In this document: piece by piece, positions 18,516-26,823 of the stretch
Layout: each line of letters opens with the position of its first letter
How positions within the stretch are numbered: the first letter of the stretch is position 1
Assembly (NCBI GenBank): GCA_963826795.1
Contig: CAWGYT010000024.1
Location: forward strand, 186,001 to 250,000
DNA length: 64,000 nucleotides
DNA from: CAWGYT01 sp963826795
GTDB lineage: Bacteria > Planctomycetota > Planctomycetia > Pirellulales > Pirellulaceae
Direction: 5' to 3'
Program-made: the position numbers and the translations under genes
Notes under the pieces: model-generated
Seen by the model: only the letters and a program-made list of their open reading frames with translations
Database searches by the model: none
What the model was told of the DNA's origin: nothing

Positions 18516-18600
18516 GGCGACTGGGCCCTGGGGCGACTGGGCCCTGGGGCGACTGGGCCTTTGGACAACTGGGCCTTTGGGCGACTGGGCCTTTGGACGA
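18516..18600 (+). repeat. 16-base intergenic tandem repeat
   Basis: About five and a half units: three of GCCCTGGGGCGACTGG, then variants of GCCTTTGGACAACTGG and GCCTTTGGGCGACTGG. It fills the gap between the SBP-OmpA and VWA genes. The second half of the array drifts from GCCCTGGGGC to GCCTTTGGRC, so it is an aging minisatellite with two sub-families. It ends ten bases before the Shine-Dalgarno of the VWA gene. Confidence 0.8.
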
Positions 18601-18620
18601 CCCGTCCGCGGAGGATACCG

Positions 18621-19556
18621 ATGTTGCGATGCGTGTGCTTGATGATCGTATTGGGCGCGGGTTCGCTGACCAGCGCTGCGCCGAGCGTTGTCGTGTTGAT
18701 CGACGACTCGGGCTCAATGGATGATCCGCTTCGCTCGAATCGAAACGTCCGAAAAATCGATGCGGCAAAACAGGCGTTACGGACGGTCCTGGAACAGCTG
18801 CCGGACGCAGCGCAAGTCGGCGTCCTGGCGCTGAACAGCCAGGGTTCGGATCGCAATTGGATTATTCCCCTCGGGCCAATCAATCGGTCTCAACTGGAAG
18901 CCGGTGTCGCGCGGCTCGAAGCCACGGGTGGCACGCCGCTGGGGCAAGCGATGAAAACGGCGGCCGATCGCCTCCTGCGGCTCCGTGAAAAACAGTACTA
19001 CGGCGATTACCGGCTGCTGATCGTGACCGACGGAGAAGCTCAGGACGGTGACCTGGTGGACCGATATCTTCCGGAAATCATGCGGCGCGGCGTGACCGTT
19101 GACGTGATCGGCGTCTCGATGGCTCAGGATCACAGCTTGGCGACGCGGGTGGATCGCTATCGCGCGGCGGACGACCAGGCGTCCTTGCAACGGGCGATCC
19201 AGGAATCGTTGGCCGAGACACCCCTGGACCCCCAGGACCCGAACGAGGCCTCTGATTTCGAATTGCTTCAGGGGCTGACCGATGCCGACGCCCAAGCGGT
19301 GCTGACGGCATTGACGCACGTGGACAACCGACCCATTGGCGAGGAGACTGACGAGTCGGACGAGGTCACGGCCAACGCGCGGGGTGGGGTGTGGCCGCCG
19401 TCATCGTCCGCCGTCCCGCCCGGCAATCCCGCTGCACCGCCCCCCGTCGATCCACCCGACGCCCGTCCTCCCTTCGTAGTAATCTTCGGTATCATTCTGT
19501 TGCTCATGGTGATGTTCAAGTCGATCACGCGCGTCGCCAAACGCCGCAGGTCGTGA
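18621..19556 (+). CDS. VWA-domain protein with C-terminal membrane anchor
   Basis: 311 residues from the ATG at 18621, which has GGAGG six bases upstream; the frame opens earlier at 18489 but that part only translates the tandem repeat. Signal peptide (MLRCVCLMIVLGAGS), then a von Willebrand factor A domain whose metal-ion-dependent adhesion site reads VVLIDDSGSM, with the Thr in GGTPLGQAMK and Asp in LLIVTDGEAQDGD. A Pro-rich linker (about 270-285) precedes a final transmembrane helix (VVIFGIILLLMVMF) and a basic tail. The domain is predicted periplasmic, anchored in the inner membrane. It lies between two SBP-OmpA genes, suggesting a metal-dependent assembly or adhesion role in the same envelope complex. 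Confidence 0.85.
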   Translation: MLRCVCLMIVLGAGSLTSAAPSVVVLIDDSGSMDDPLRSNRNVRKIDAAKQALRTVLEQLPDAAQVGVLALNSQGSDRNWIIPLGPINRSQLEAGVARLEATGGTPLGQAMKTAADRLLRLREKQYYGDYRLLIVTDGEAQDGDLVDRYLPEIMRRGVTVDVIGVSMAQDHSLATRVDRYRAADDQASLQRAIQESLAETPLDPQDPNEASDFELLQGLTDADAQAVLTALTHVDNRPIGEETDESDEVTANARGGVWPPSSSAVPPGNPAAPPPVDPPDARPPFVVIFGIILLLMVMFKSITRVAKRRRS

Positions 19557-19652
19557 GATCGGGGCAGAGCGCAAGGGAACCTCGCGCCCGGGCCGCGGTC
19601 GCGCGGGGTCGATCGGCGTGCAGACGCGGCGAATCAAACGGGGAGTATCGGA

Positions 19653-21176
19653 GTGTCCAAGGGCAGACTACTGGCGGTTTCGATCGTGTGGCTGATGATC
19701 GTGGGTGCGGTCGCCGTCTCGTGGCGGCTGTTCTTCAAACCCACGCTGGAGCAAAAGGAACAAGCCGAGCGCGAACAAGTGATCGCCGAGACAAGCGGCA
19801 ATTCGCGGTATCAACACACATTGGACTTCGCCCTGGATCAATTCAGCGGATACGCGATTCTGCGATCGGAGGTGTTTCGGGAGGAATTAAAGAAGCAGGG
19901 GATCCGCCTTCGGCTGGTCGACGATCAAGCCGATTACGTCGGCCGGCTGCGCAAACTTCAAAGCGGCGAGATTCCACTGGCGACGTTTACGATCGACGCC
20001 CTGATCAAGGCCTCTGCCGAGCTGAAGGATTTGCCGGCAGTGATCGTGAGCATCATCGACGAGACGCGGGGGGCCGACGCGATGGTCGCGGCCAAAGGCC
20101 AGTTTCCGAATGTGGACGCGTTGAATCATCCAGAGACGCGTTTTGTACTCACGCCGGATTCACCCAGTGAAACGCTGGCCCGCGTCGTGATGTCGCACTT
20201 CAGCCTCGATCGCTTGGCATCCAATCCGTTTCGCTTGACGAAAAGCCCCGAGGAAACTCTCGAGCGGTACCGCAATTCGAGTCCTTCGTCGCGCGAGGTT
20301 TTCGTGATCTGGGAACCGTACGTCTCGGAGATCCTGGAAAACAGTGCGATGCATGTCGTCGTCGATAGCTCGCGTTTTCGCGGCTACATTGTGGACTGCA
20401 TCGTGGTGAATCGCGAGTATCTGCTGGAACACGAATCCGTTGTGCGGGATATCGTCGGCAGCTATTTTTCTGCGGCCTATCAGTATCGTCAGGCGATGGT
20501 CGATCTGGTCCTGGGCGATGCCCGGCAATTAGACCAGCCGCTCTCCGCCAATCAGGCCGAACGACTGGTGGCTGGGATCCGCTGGAAGAATACGCTGGAG
20601 AACTTCTCACACTTTGGAATCGTTTCCGACGGCGGACTGCAATATATCGAAGACATGATCGCCAACCTCACGAGTGTCTTGCAGCGGACGGGAGGTATCA
20701 CGCAGGATCCGACGGGTGGAGTTCCCGCCAAGTTGTATAACGAACGGATCTTGCGCGGCCTGAGGGAAACGAATTTTCATCCGGGACTGGCCGCGGAGAG
20801 GATTGAGCAGGAGCGATTCGAGTTGCCCGTATTATCAGCAAAGGAGTGGGGAGGTTTGCGTCAGGTGGGCGAGCTGAAAGTCCCGTCCCTGGTATTTGCC
20901 CGCGGTACGGTGCGGCTGACCTCGACCAGTCAGGCGACGCTGGACGATTTGGTTCGGACACTGAACACGTGGCCGCAGTACTATGTCCTGGTACGCGGAA
21001 ACGCCTCACGCCAAGGGGACCTTGAGGCGAATCGCATTCTGGCCGAAAATCGGGCCCAAGCAGCGGCCACGTACTTGATCCAAAAGGGGATCCACGAAAG
21101 CCGGATCCACGCGGTGGGTGCCGATCCCTCGGGGGAGACTTCGGTGAGTTTCGTGCTGGGCGAGGCGCCTTACTAG
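19653..21176 (+). CDS. membrane-anchored solute-binding domain fused to OmpA-like domain (second of two)
   Basis: 507 residues starting at GTG 19653 (GGGGAG seven bases upstream). One N-terminal transmembrane helix (LLAVSIVWLMIVGAVAVSW), then a short charged linker and a NitT/TauT-type binding domain at about 45-330: DQFSGYAILRSEVFREEL, LQSGEIPLATFTIDALIKA, VFVIWEPYVSEILEN, GYIVDCIVVNREYLLEH. The C-terminal ~100 residues are OmpA-like: LVFARGTVRLTSTSQATLDDL and YVLVRGNASRQGDLEANRILAENRAQAAATYL (read in two parts). The usual OmpA 'GHTD' is RGNAS here. It differs from the first fusion in being membrane-anchored, so the pair could span the periplasm from both sides. 16 bases separate it from the next gene. 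Confidence 0.82.
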   Translation: MSKGRLLAVSIVWLMIVGAVAVSWRLFFKPTLEQKEQAEREQVIAETSGNSRYQHTLDFALDQFSGYAILRSEVFREELKKQGIRLRLVDDQADYVGRLRKLQSGEIPLATFTIDALIKASAELKDLPAVIVSIIDETRGADAMVAAKGQFPNVDALNHPETRFVLTPDSPSETLARVVMSHFSLDRLASNPFRLTKSPEETLERYRNSSPSSREVFVIWEPYVSEILENSAMHVVVDSSRFRGYIVDCIVVNREYLLEHESVVRDIVGSYFSAAYQYRQAMVDLVLGDARQLDQPLSANQAERLVAGIRWKNTLENFSHFGIVSDGGLQYIEDMIANLTSVLQRTGGITQDPTGGVPAKLYNERILRGLRETNFHPGLAAERIEQERFELPVLSAKEWGGLRQVGELKVPSLVFARGTVRLTSTSQATLDDLVRTLNTWPQYYVLVRGNASRQGDLEANRILAENRAQAAATYLIQKGIHESRIHAVGADPSGETSVSFVLGEAPY

Positions 21177-21192
21177 GCATTGTCGACATGCA

Positions 21193-21921
21193 ATGGATGA
21201 AGTCAAAAAGAAGGTTTACCTGGACATCTTCGCGTCACCGGGAACGTTGCTGCCCGTCGCGGCCGGGCTCACCGCTCTGATGGCGTCGTGGGCGGTGGGA
21301 GGGAACGCGACGCTGAATTTTGCGGGGTTCGTCGGCGTGCTGAGCGGCTTAGGCGTGCTGACCACGCGGCTGATCCTGGGCCTGGATCGGATCACGCAAA
21401 GGGCTTACGAATACTTTCTGCAGAAGCAACGCCGCCAACAGGAGGAATCGCTCGAACGGCTGCACGAACGGTTGCTCGCGGATCAGGATCCGAGAACGCA
21501 AAATTGCCTGAACGAACTGCGGGTCTTATACTCCCGGCTGAAGGAAAAGGTGGATCAAGGCAAAGTGAACCGAGCCGCCTACGGCGTGATTGAGGGAGTG
21601 GATCAGATCTTTCAGACGTGCGTAGCGCAGTTGGAGCAATCCGTCGATCTCTGGGAAACAACGCGCTCAATGAGGGGCTCGGCGCGGGCTGAACTGCTGC
21701 AGCAGCGCGAAGAAATCGTCCGCGAGATCTGCGCCACGGTCGATCATCTGGGGCGTACCGTCGAGCGGTTTCATAGTTTGACGACCAATCGGAATCGATC
21801 CGAATTGGGGCGGCTGCGAGCGGAATTGGATCAATCGATGCAGGTTGCTCGTGAGGTGGAGCGTCGTACGCAAGAGTTGACCGAATCAAGCTCACCGGAG
21901 GCCAATGAATTGGAGCGTTAG
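21193..21921 (+). CDS. two-helix membrane protein with long cytoplasmic or periplasmic coiled coil
   Basis: 242 residues. Two hydrophobic segments near the N-terminus (TLLPVAAGLTALMASWAVGG and LNFAGFVGVLSGLGVLTTRLILG), then helices rich in Gln, Glu and Arg from about residue 70 to the end, with heptad character (EYFLQKQRRQQEESLERLHE, ELDQSMQVAREVERRTQEL). No enzyme motif. In related gene clusters that pair VWA proteins with anion-resistance functions a membrane/coiled-coil protein of this build is common, but I see no sequence proof of kinship. It is sandwiched between the two kinds of solute-binding genes with short gaps, so co-transcription is likely. Probably a structural or signalling subunit. 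Confidence 0.7.
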   Translation: MDEVKKKVYLDIFASPGTLLPVAAGLTALMASWAVGGNATLNFAGFVGVLSGLGVLTTRLILGLDRITQRAYEYFLQKQRRQQEESLERLHERLLADQDPRTQNCLNELRVLYSRLKEKVDQGKVNRAAYGVIEGVDQIFQTCVAQLEQSVDLWETTRSMRGSARAELLQQREEIVREICATVDHLGRTVERFHSLTTNRNRSELGRLRAELDQSMQVAREVERRTQELTESSSPEANELER

Positions 21922-22016
21922 ACGGGTGCACTGCCTCGTGGGAAGACCGGCCAACCGTCACCGGCACCTAACTCGACTAAATCAGCAAGAACCCTTCGTC
22001 GTAAGGAGAATGTGAC

Positions 22017-23081
22017 ATGTCCAAGGTTTTGTTTTCGGTCGCGATCCTGTTGTGCCTGGCCGCGTTTCCCGCCTGCAAGCGGGAAACGGGCTCGTCCGAA
22101 TCAACCACGGCCAACGCCGAGACGCCGACCTTTAGTCTTTCGTGGAGTGAGTATCCAAGCTGGTCGGTGTTCGGTGTGGCCGACGAGTTGGGTTTGATCG
22201 ACGGCGCGGCGGGAAAGTTGGGATCGGTCGAACAAAAGTACGGAGTCGATATCGAGCTGAAGGAAGCGGACTATGCGAGCTGTCTGAACATGTTCAGCTC
22301 GGGTGATTGCGACGCGGTGTGCATCACAAATATGGATGCCCTGATCGTCAGTCCCTCGCGGGCCGGTGTCGCGCTGCTGCCCACCAGCACCAGTAACGGG
22401 GCGGATGCCTGCCTGGTGACCGAGGCGATTGCGGATATCGAGGCCCTCAAGTCGCACCCGGTGCTGGGGCTGAAGGGAACCGTGTCCGAGTATTGTTTTG
22501 TTCGCTGCTTGGAGCTGGCTGGTTTCGAAGAGCGGGATTTCAATTTCTCGAATCAGGATCCGGCGATTGCCGCCACCAGCATGCAGCAGCGAGCTGAATC
22601 GCATCAGGCGATTATGGTTTGGAATCCGTTCGTGCTTCAGACGCTCCGTGATCGGTCCGATGTCCGTGTCCTGTTCGACTCAAGCCAGATTCCCGGTGAG
22701 ATCGTCGACATGGTCGTGATCGGGACGGACTCGTTGGCCAAGCCGAAGTCCGAGGAGTTTGTCAAGGCCGTGATGGCGGCGTTCTACGGAGTCAACGAGG
22801 CGTTGGCCGATCCGACCCGGGGCGACGAAGTCTTGGTGGCGGTCGGCAAAAAGTTTTCGAACCTGGGTCTGGAGGACATGAAGCAGGTTGTCAAACAGAC
22901 CGAATTCTACAAGACTCCGGCCGAGGCCAAAGCGTTGCTTGAGAGCCCGGAGTTCCAAACGACGATGAAGACGGTCACGGATTTTTGTGTGGAGCACGAG
23001 TTGGTGTCGGATCCTTCCATCGGCTACGGTCCGAATGCCGGCGAAGTCAAGTTGCGCTTCGATTCCTCGTTCCTTGACTGA
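22017..23081 (+). CDS. ABC transporter solute-binding lipoprotein, NitT/TauT type
   Basis: 354 residues. Lipoprotein signal with lipobox AAFPAC (Cys at about 20). The mature part is a classical SsuA/TauA-like fold: SWSEYPSWSVFGVADELGLI, YASCLNMFSSGDCDAVCITNMDAL, SHPVLGLKGTVSEYCFVRCLEL, MVWNPFVLQTLRDRSD. There is no OmpA part, so this is the stand-alone receptor of the importer encoded directly downstream. Its similarity in plan to the two OmpA fusions suggests that all three derive from one binding-protein family. The transported solute (nitrate, sulfonate, amine, thiamine precursor and others are known for the family) cannot be told from sequence. GTAAGGAG lies a few bases before the ATG. 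Confidence 0.87.
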   Translation: MSKVLFSVAILLCLAAFPACKRETGSSESTTANAETPTFSLSWSEYPSWSVFGVADELGLIDGAAGKLGSVEQKYGVDIELKEADYASCLNMFSSGDCDAVCITNMDALIVSPSRAGVALLPTSTSNGADACLVTEAIADIEALKSHPVLGLKGTVSEYCFVRCLELAGFEERDFNFSNQDPAIAATSMQQRAESHQAIMVWNPFVLQTLRDRSDVRVLFDSSQIPGEIVDMVVIGTDSLAKPKSEEFVKAVMAAFYGVNEALADPTRGDEVLVAVGKKFSNLGLEDMKQVVKQTEFYKTPAEAKALLESPEFQTTMKTVTDFCVEHELVSDPSIGYGPNAGEVKLRFDSSFLD

Positions 23082-23136
23082 TCCGTCCTGATTCGGCGAT
23101 GCGTCCGACCGGGCTCGTTCCCGGGGTCCGGCGGGC

Positions 23137-24135
23137 GTGGTGCCGAACCATTTCAAGGCCTTCCGCATGCTCCTCGTTCGCCAACCCATCACTCGCGCAA
23201 CGCAACTCGCGCTGGGCGCGTTGTCCGTCGCACTTCTCATTGGCTGTTACAGCCTGCTCGCGAATCTCCGTCAAGAGGCCAAACGGAGTGCGGCGCGCGA
23301 GCGATTAGAGCGAGCGGAGTCCGAGTTGATCGGGGCCAACGCGGTGCTCAACGCCACGGAGGCCGCGGACGAATCGCTCCGAATCCGCCAGAGTCAGCTC
23401 GAGCAGCAGGTTGCGGCGTTGCAGCGGGAGGTGGCAACCGCGGTCGATCGTACGGTGCCGACCTGGAGCAGTTTATATCACGACGGGCTGCTGCGAGTCC
23501 TACGGCCCCAAGGCCTCAAGCAAGATGAATTCTGGCTCTGGGAAGATGCCTGGGCAACGTTTCAGCGACTGATCGCAGGCTTGGCCGTGGGCGTCGTCCT
23601 GGCCGTCGGATTGGGGATCCTGATGGGCGCCTACACGCCGGTGGAGGCCTTCTTCGTGCCCCCGCTCTCATTCCTGGCGAAGATTCCCCCCACGGCGATG
23701 CTGGCCGTGTTCTTCGTCTTGGTCGGGACGAACTTCAAAATGTATGTCACCGTGATCGCGTTCGGTACGTTGCCCACGCTGGCGCAGACGGTCTACCAAT
23801 CGGCGCGCAAGGACGTTCCCGCCTCGCTGGTCTTCAAGGCGTATACCCTGGGAGCGAGCCATGCCGAACTGATTTGGAACGTAATTTACAAACAAATCCT
23901 GCCTCGCCTGATCGATGCCGTCCGGCTTCAGATTGGACCCGCCATGGTGCTGCTGGTCGCCGCCGAATGGATGGTGGCCGGCGAGGGATTCGGGTACCGG
24001 CTGCGTTTGTTCTACCAGCGAACCGATATGACGGTCGTCTATGTCTATCTGCTCCTGCTGGGCCTTGCCGGACTGATTGCGGATTACGCCCTCATTTGGA
24101 TTCGTCGCAAGCTGTGTCCCTGGTTTGGAGAGTAG
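23137..24135 (+). CDS. ABC transporter permease, NitT/TauT type, with an inserted coiled coil
   Basis: Up to 332 residues. GTG 23137 is the upstream start; ATG 23167 (MLLVRQPITRATQ) is an alternative. After a first transmembrane helix there is a ~60-residue coiled coil (QEAKRSAARERLERAESEL to QLEQQVAALQREVATA), which ordinary SsuC/TauC permeases lack. Then a standard BPD-type permease domain with the EAA loop KAYTLGASHAELIWNVIYKQ that docks on the ATPase. The helix-coil insert probably projects into the periplasm, where it could contact the OmpA-fused receptors. The stop codon lies one base before the start of the ATPase gene, so the two are translationally coupled. Confidence 0.85.
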   Translation: MVPNHFKAFRMLLVRQPITRATQLALGALSVALLIGCYSLLANLRQEAKRSAARERLERAESELIGANAVLNATEAADESLRIRQSQLEQQVAALQREVATAVDRTVPTWSSLYHDGLLRVLRPQGLKQDEFWLWEDAWATFQRLIAGLAVGVVLAVGLGILMGAYTPVEAFFVPPLSFLAKIPPTAMLAVFFVLVGTNFKMYVTVIAFGTLPTLAQTVYQSARKDVPASLVFKAYTLGASHAELIWNVIYKQILPRLIDAVRLQIGPAMVLLVAAEWMVAGEGFGYRLRLFYQRTDMTVVYVYLLLLGLAGLIADYALIWIRRKLCPWFGE

Positions 24136-24136
24136 C

Positions 24137-25024
24137 ATGGTTCTTGAATGTCGAGACGTCAGCCATTGGTTTGGTCCCAAACGCGTCTTGAACCACGTGA
24201 GTTTCGAAATCCCCGCCGGGCAGATTGTCGCCGTGGTGGGCCCGAGCGGGTGCGGCAAGTCAACCTTGTTGCGAGCCATCTTGGGCACACACCCGCCGAA
24301 GTCGGGCGAGGTGCTGGCCAGTGGGCGACGCGTGATTCGTCCCTGTCGCGACGTGGGAATTGTCTACCAGGATTACAGTCTGTACGAGTTCTTGACGTCG
24401 CGCGACAACGTGGCGTTTGGATTGATGTTGGATCAGACAACCTTGCTGCAACGTCTGTTCGGCCCTCTGGCCTGGTTTCGGCTCCGAGATGAACACCGAC
24501 GGCTCGCCGCCGACCTTTTGCACAAAGTGAGTCTTTCCGAAGCCGCTCATTTGTTTCCCAGCGAAATGTCCGGCGGCATGCGGCAGCGCGTCGCGATCGC
24601 TCAGGCGCTGATCATGCAGCCGAAGATCTTGTTGCTCGACGAACCCTTCGGAGCGCTCGACGAAGCGACGCGCGAAGAGCTGCAACTCATGCTCTTGCGG
24701 TTGTACGACGAAAACCGCGTCGCCCTCGAACGGGGTGAAGTGCCTCCTTACACGATCTTGATTGTGACCCACGAGCTGAACGAAGCGTTGTATGTTTCCG
24801 ATCGCGTCCTGGGCCTGTCGCAATATCATCGAGATGGCCAAAACGGCTCAACCATTGTCTACGACAAACCCGCCCCGATCTTTCGTCCCGGCGACCCACG
24901 GGACTTCGAACGGTTTGAGGCGCAGAAAGACGAACTACGTCGGGCGGTATTCAATCCGGAAACGGTCCACGAACACGACGAGTTCGTCACCTTCTGGCAA
25001 GATCGTGCCAACGCCGGGGCTTGA
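24137..25024 (+). CDS. ABC transporter ATP-binding protein, NitT/TauT type
   Basis: 295 residues from the ATG at 24137; the longer open frame begins inside the permease and is rejected. All ABC ATPase motifs are present: Walker A GPSGCGKS (35-42), Q-loop VYQDYSLYEF, signature MSGGMRQRVAIAQAL, Walker B ILLLDEPFGALDE and switch histidine IVTHELNEAL. There is an unusually long segment between Q-loop and signature (DQTTLLQRLFGPLAWFRLRDE), and a ~50-residue C-terminal tail after the core. It energises the importer with the permease one base upstream and is the last gene of the cluster; repeats follow. Confidence 0.92.
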   Translation: MVLECRDVSHWFGPKRVLNHVSFEIPAGQIVAVVGPSGCGKSTLLRAILGTHPPKSGEVLASGRRVIRPCRDVGIVYQDYSLYEFLTSRDNVAFGLMLDQTTLLQRLFGPLAWFRLRDEHRRLAADLLHKVSLSEAAHLFPSEMSGGMRQRVAIAQALIMQPKILLLDEPFGALDEATREELQLMLLRLYDENRVALERGEVPPYTILIVTHELNEALYVSDRVLGLSQYHRDGQNGSTIVYDKPAPIFRPGDPRDFERFEAQKDELRRAVFNPETVHEHDEFVTFWQDRANAGA

Positions 25025-25099
25025 CGACGGCGCAAACCGGATGAGGGGCGGGCTTGCTGACGATCGCCCTCACCCGCCCGGTTCCCGCGAGCGGGCCCC

Positions 25100-25260
25100 G
25101 GTCGACCTCTCCCGGCCTCGGGAGAGGTGACCCGGCCTCGCGGAGAGGTGACCCGGCCTCGGGAGAGGTGACCCGGCCCTTCGGGAGAGGTCGGCCTGTA
25201 CACGATTCTGTCCCTTCTCCCCGGCGCGGGAGAAGGTGGCCGCAGGCCGGATGAGGGGGC
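25100..25260. repeat. tandem palindromic repeats plus REP-like element, copy 2
   Basis: 25100-25190 has four imperfect units of about 21-23 bases with the theme CTCTCCCG...CGGGAGAGG followed by TGACCCGGCC. 25211-25260 is a copy of the dispersed element described at 12148. The region separates the ABC cluster from ugd, whose genes converge here, and may help terminate transcription from both sides. Confidence 0.7.
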
Positions 25261-25311
25261 CGGGCTCCGTCAGAGGCGGCCGCTTCCAGCGCGATGACGT
25301 GCGGCTTCGAA

Positions 25312-26655
25312 TCAGGTCACGACTTCGTCGGTCGGGACCGCACTCGGACGCACGACCGGCCGGCCGATCGAGTAGTACACGAAGCCGGCTTCGGCCATGT
25401 CGCGCGGATCGTAGAGATTGCGCCCGTCGAAGATGAGCGGTTGGGCCATTCGCGCCTGCATCTCACTGAAATCGGGTGTCCGGAACTCACTCCATTCCGT
25501 CGCGATTGCCAACGCATCGGCTCCATCCAACGGCTGCATCGGCTCAGCGAAGTACTGCACACGATTGCCGAACACGGCTTGCACATTCGGAATCGCTTCC
25601 GGATCGTGAACTCGCACTTTGGCATCCAGCTCCAAGAGCCGCTCGATCAATACCAGGGCGGGGGCCTCGCGGATATCGTCGGTTTTCGGTTTGAAGGCGA
25701 GTCCCCAAACCGCGATCGTCTTGCCGGCCAGGTCCCCTTGGAAGTGCTCTTCGATCTTGCGCTGCAGGACGAGTTTCTGTTGCTCGTTTACCCAGTCGAC
25801 CGCCTCCAGCAGTCGCGGTTCCAGACCGGACTCTTGGAACGTGCTGGCCAACGCTCGGACATCTTTCGGGAAGCAGCTTCCCCCGTAGCCGACGCCCGGG
25901 AAAAGAAACGCAAAGCCGATGCGACTGTCGTGCCCGATCCCCCGACGGACGTCATTGATGTCGGCATCGAAGTTTTCGCACAGATTGGCCATTTGGTTAA
26001 TGAAGCTGATTTTCGTCGCCAGCAGCGCGTTGGCGACGTACTTGGTCATCTCGGCACTCTCGGGTGACATCATGAGAAACGGCTTGTCGGTTCGCAGGAA
26101 CGGCTGATACAACCGTCGCAAGATGTCCGCCTCGCGCTGGGTCCGGACCCCGACGACCACCCGATCGGGCTTTGTAAAATCCTCGATCGCCGCCCCTTCC
26201 TTGAGGAATTCCGGATTACTCGCCACGTGACACGGGCGACCCGTCGCTTGGCGTAGCCGCTCGTAGAGCCGCCGATTCGTGCCGACCGGCACCGTACTTT
26301 TGGTCACGACGAGCGTGTCGGCTCGCAGATGCGGTGCCAAGGCGTCGGCGACCGCCCAGACGGCGGAGAGGTCGGCCGAGCCGTCAGCGGAGGGCGGTGT
26401 GCCCACGGCCAGGAAGATCACGTCGGCCGACTGAGCGGGATCGGCCAGTTCGGTGGTGAAACGCAGCCGTCCGGCCGCGGCGTTTCGGTGAACCAGGTCA
26501 GAAAGTCCGGGCTCGTAGATCGGGATCTGCCCCAACCGCAAGGCATCCACCTTCCGCTGATCCACGTCGACGCAAACCACATCGTTGCCGCTGTCGGCGA
26601 AACATGTACCGGTGACCAAACCGACGTATCCCGTACCGATGACTGTCACTCGCAT
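25312..26655 (-). CDS. ugd: UDP-glucose 6-dehydrogenase
   Basis: 447 residues. Oxidises UDP-glucose (or a related nucleotide sugar) to the uronic acid with two NAD, supplying precursors for envelope polysaccharides. Rossmann motif GTGYVGLVTGTCFAD at 7-21; VFLAVGTP-like stretch IFLAVGTPPSADGSADL; SNPEFLKEGAA; catalytic cysteine in GYGGSCFPKD (Cys261); C-terminal NAD/UDP domain with GLAFKPKTDDIREAP. Length and motifs are complete. The sequence could also serve UDP-N-acetyl sugars (the family includes WecC-like enzymes), but the spacing around Cys261 favours Ugd. GAGGGG lies close before the ATG at 26655. Its stop faces the repeat-rich gap after the ABC cluster. Confidence 0.92.
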   Translation of the reverse strand: MRVTVIGTGYVGLVTGTCFADSGNDVVCVDVDQRKVDALRLGQIPIYEPGLSDLVHRNAAAGRLRFTTELADPAQSADVIFLAVGTPPSADGSADLSAVWAVADALAPHLRADTLVVTKSTVPVGTNRRLYERLRQATGRPCHVASNPEFLKEGAAIEDFTKPDRVVVGVRTQREADILRRLYQPFLRTDKPFLMMSPESAEMTKYVANALLATKISFINQMANLCENFDADINDVRRGIGHDSRIGFAFLFPGVGYGGSCFPKDVRALASTFQESGLEPRLLEAVDWVNEQQKLVLQRKIEEHFQGDLAGKTIAVWGLAFKPKTDDIREAPALVLIERLLELDAKVRVHDPEAIPNVQAVFGNRVQYFAEPMQPLDGADALAIATEWSEFRTPDFSEMQARMAQPLIFDGRNLYDPRDMAEAGFVYYSIGRPVVRPSAVPTDEVVT

Positions 26656-26755
26656 CGAAAACCCCTCGATTCGTAAGTTGGCGCAGGGCCTGAACGCCGT
26701 ACTGCGCGTCGCGTAATGCCTAAATCGTAGGACGTGGACACGCTTAGGGGCACCG

Positions 26756-26795
26756 AAAAACGGCCGGGGGACGACCCCAACCGCGGGGCAGGATG
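26756..26795 (-). terminator. probable gyrA terminator
   Basis: On the minus strand a GC-rich hairpin with GGGG-TCGT-CCCC at its tip and an imperfect lower stem (CGG paired to CCG across a TT bulge) is followed after a few bases by TTTTT. It starts about 30 bases past the gyrA stop at 26824. Confidence 0.5.
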
Positions 26796-26823
26796 CGGCC
26801 CCGCTTCTCGCAGTGACCGAGGA

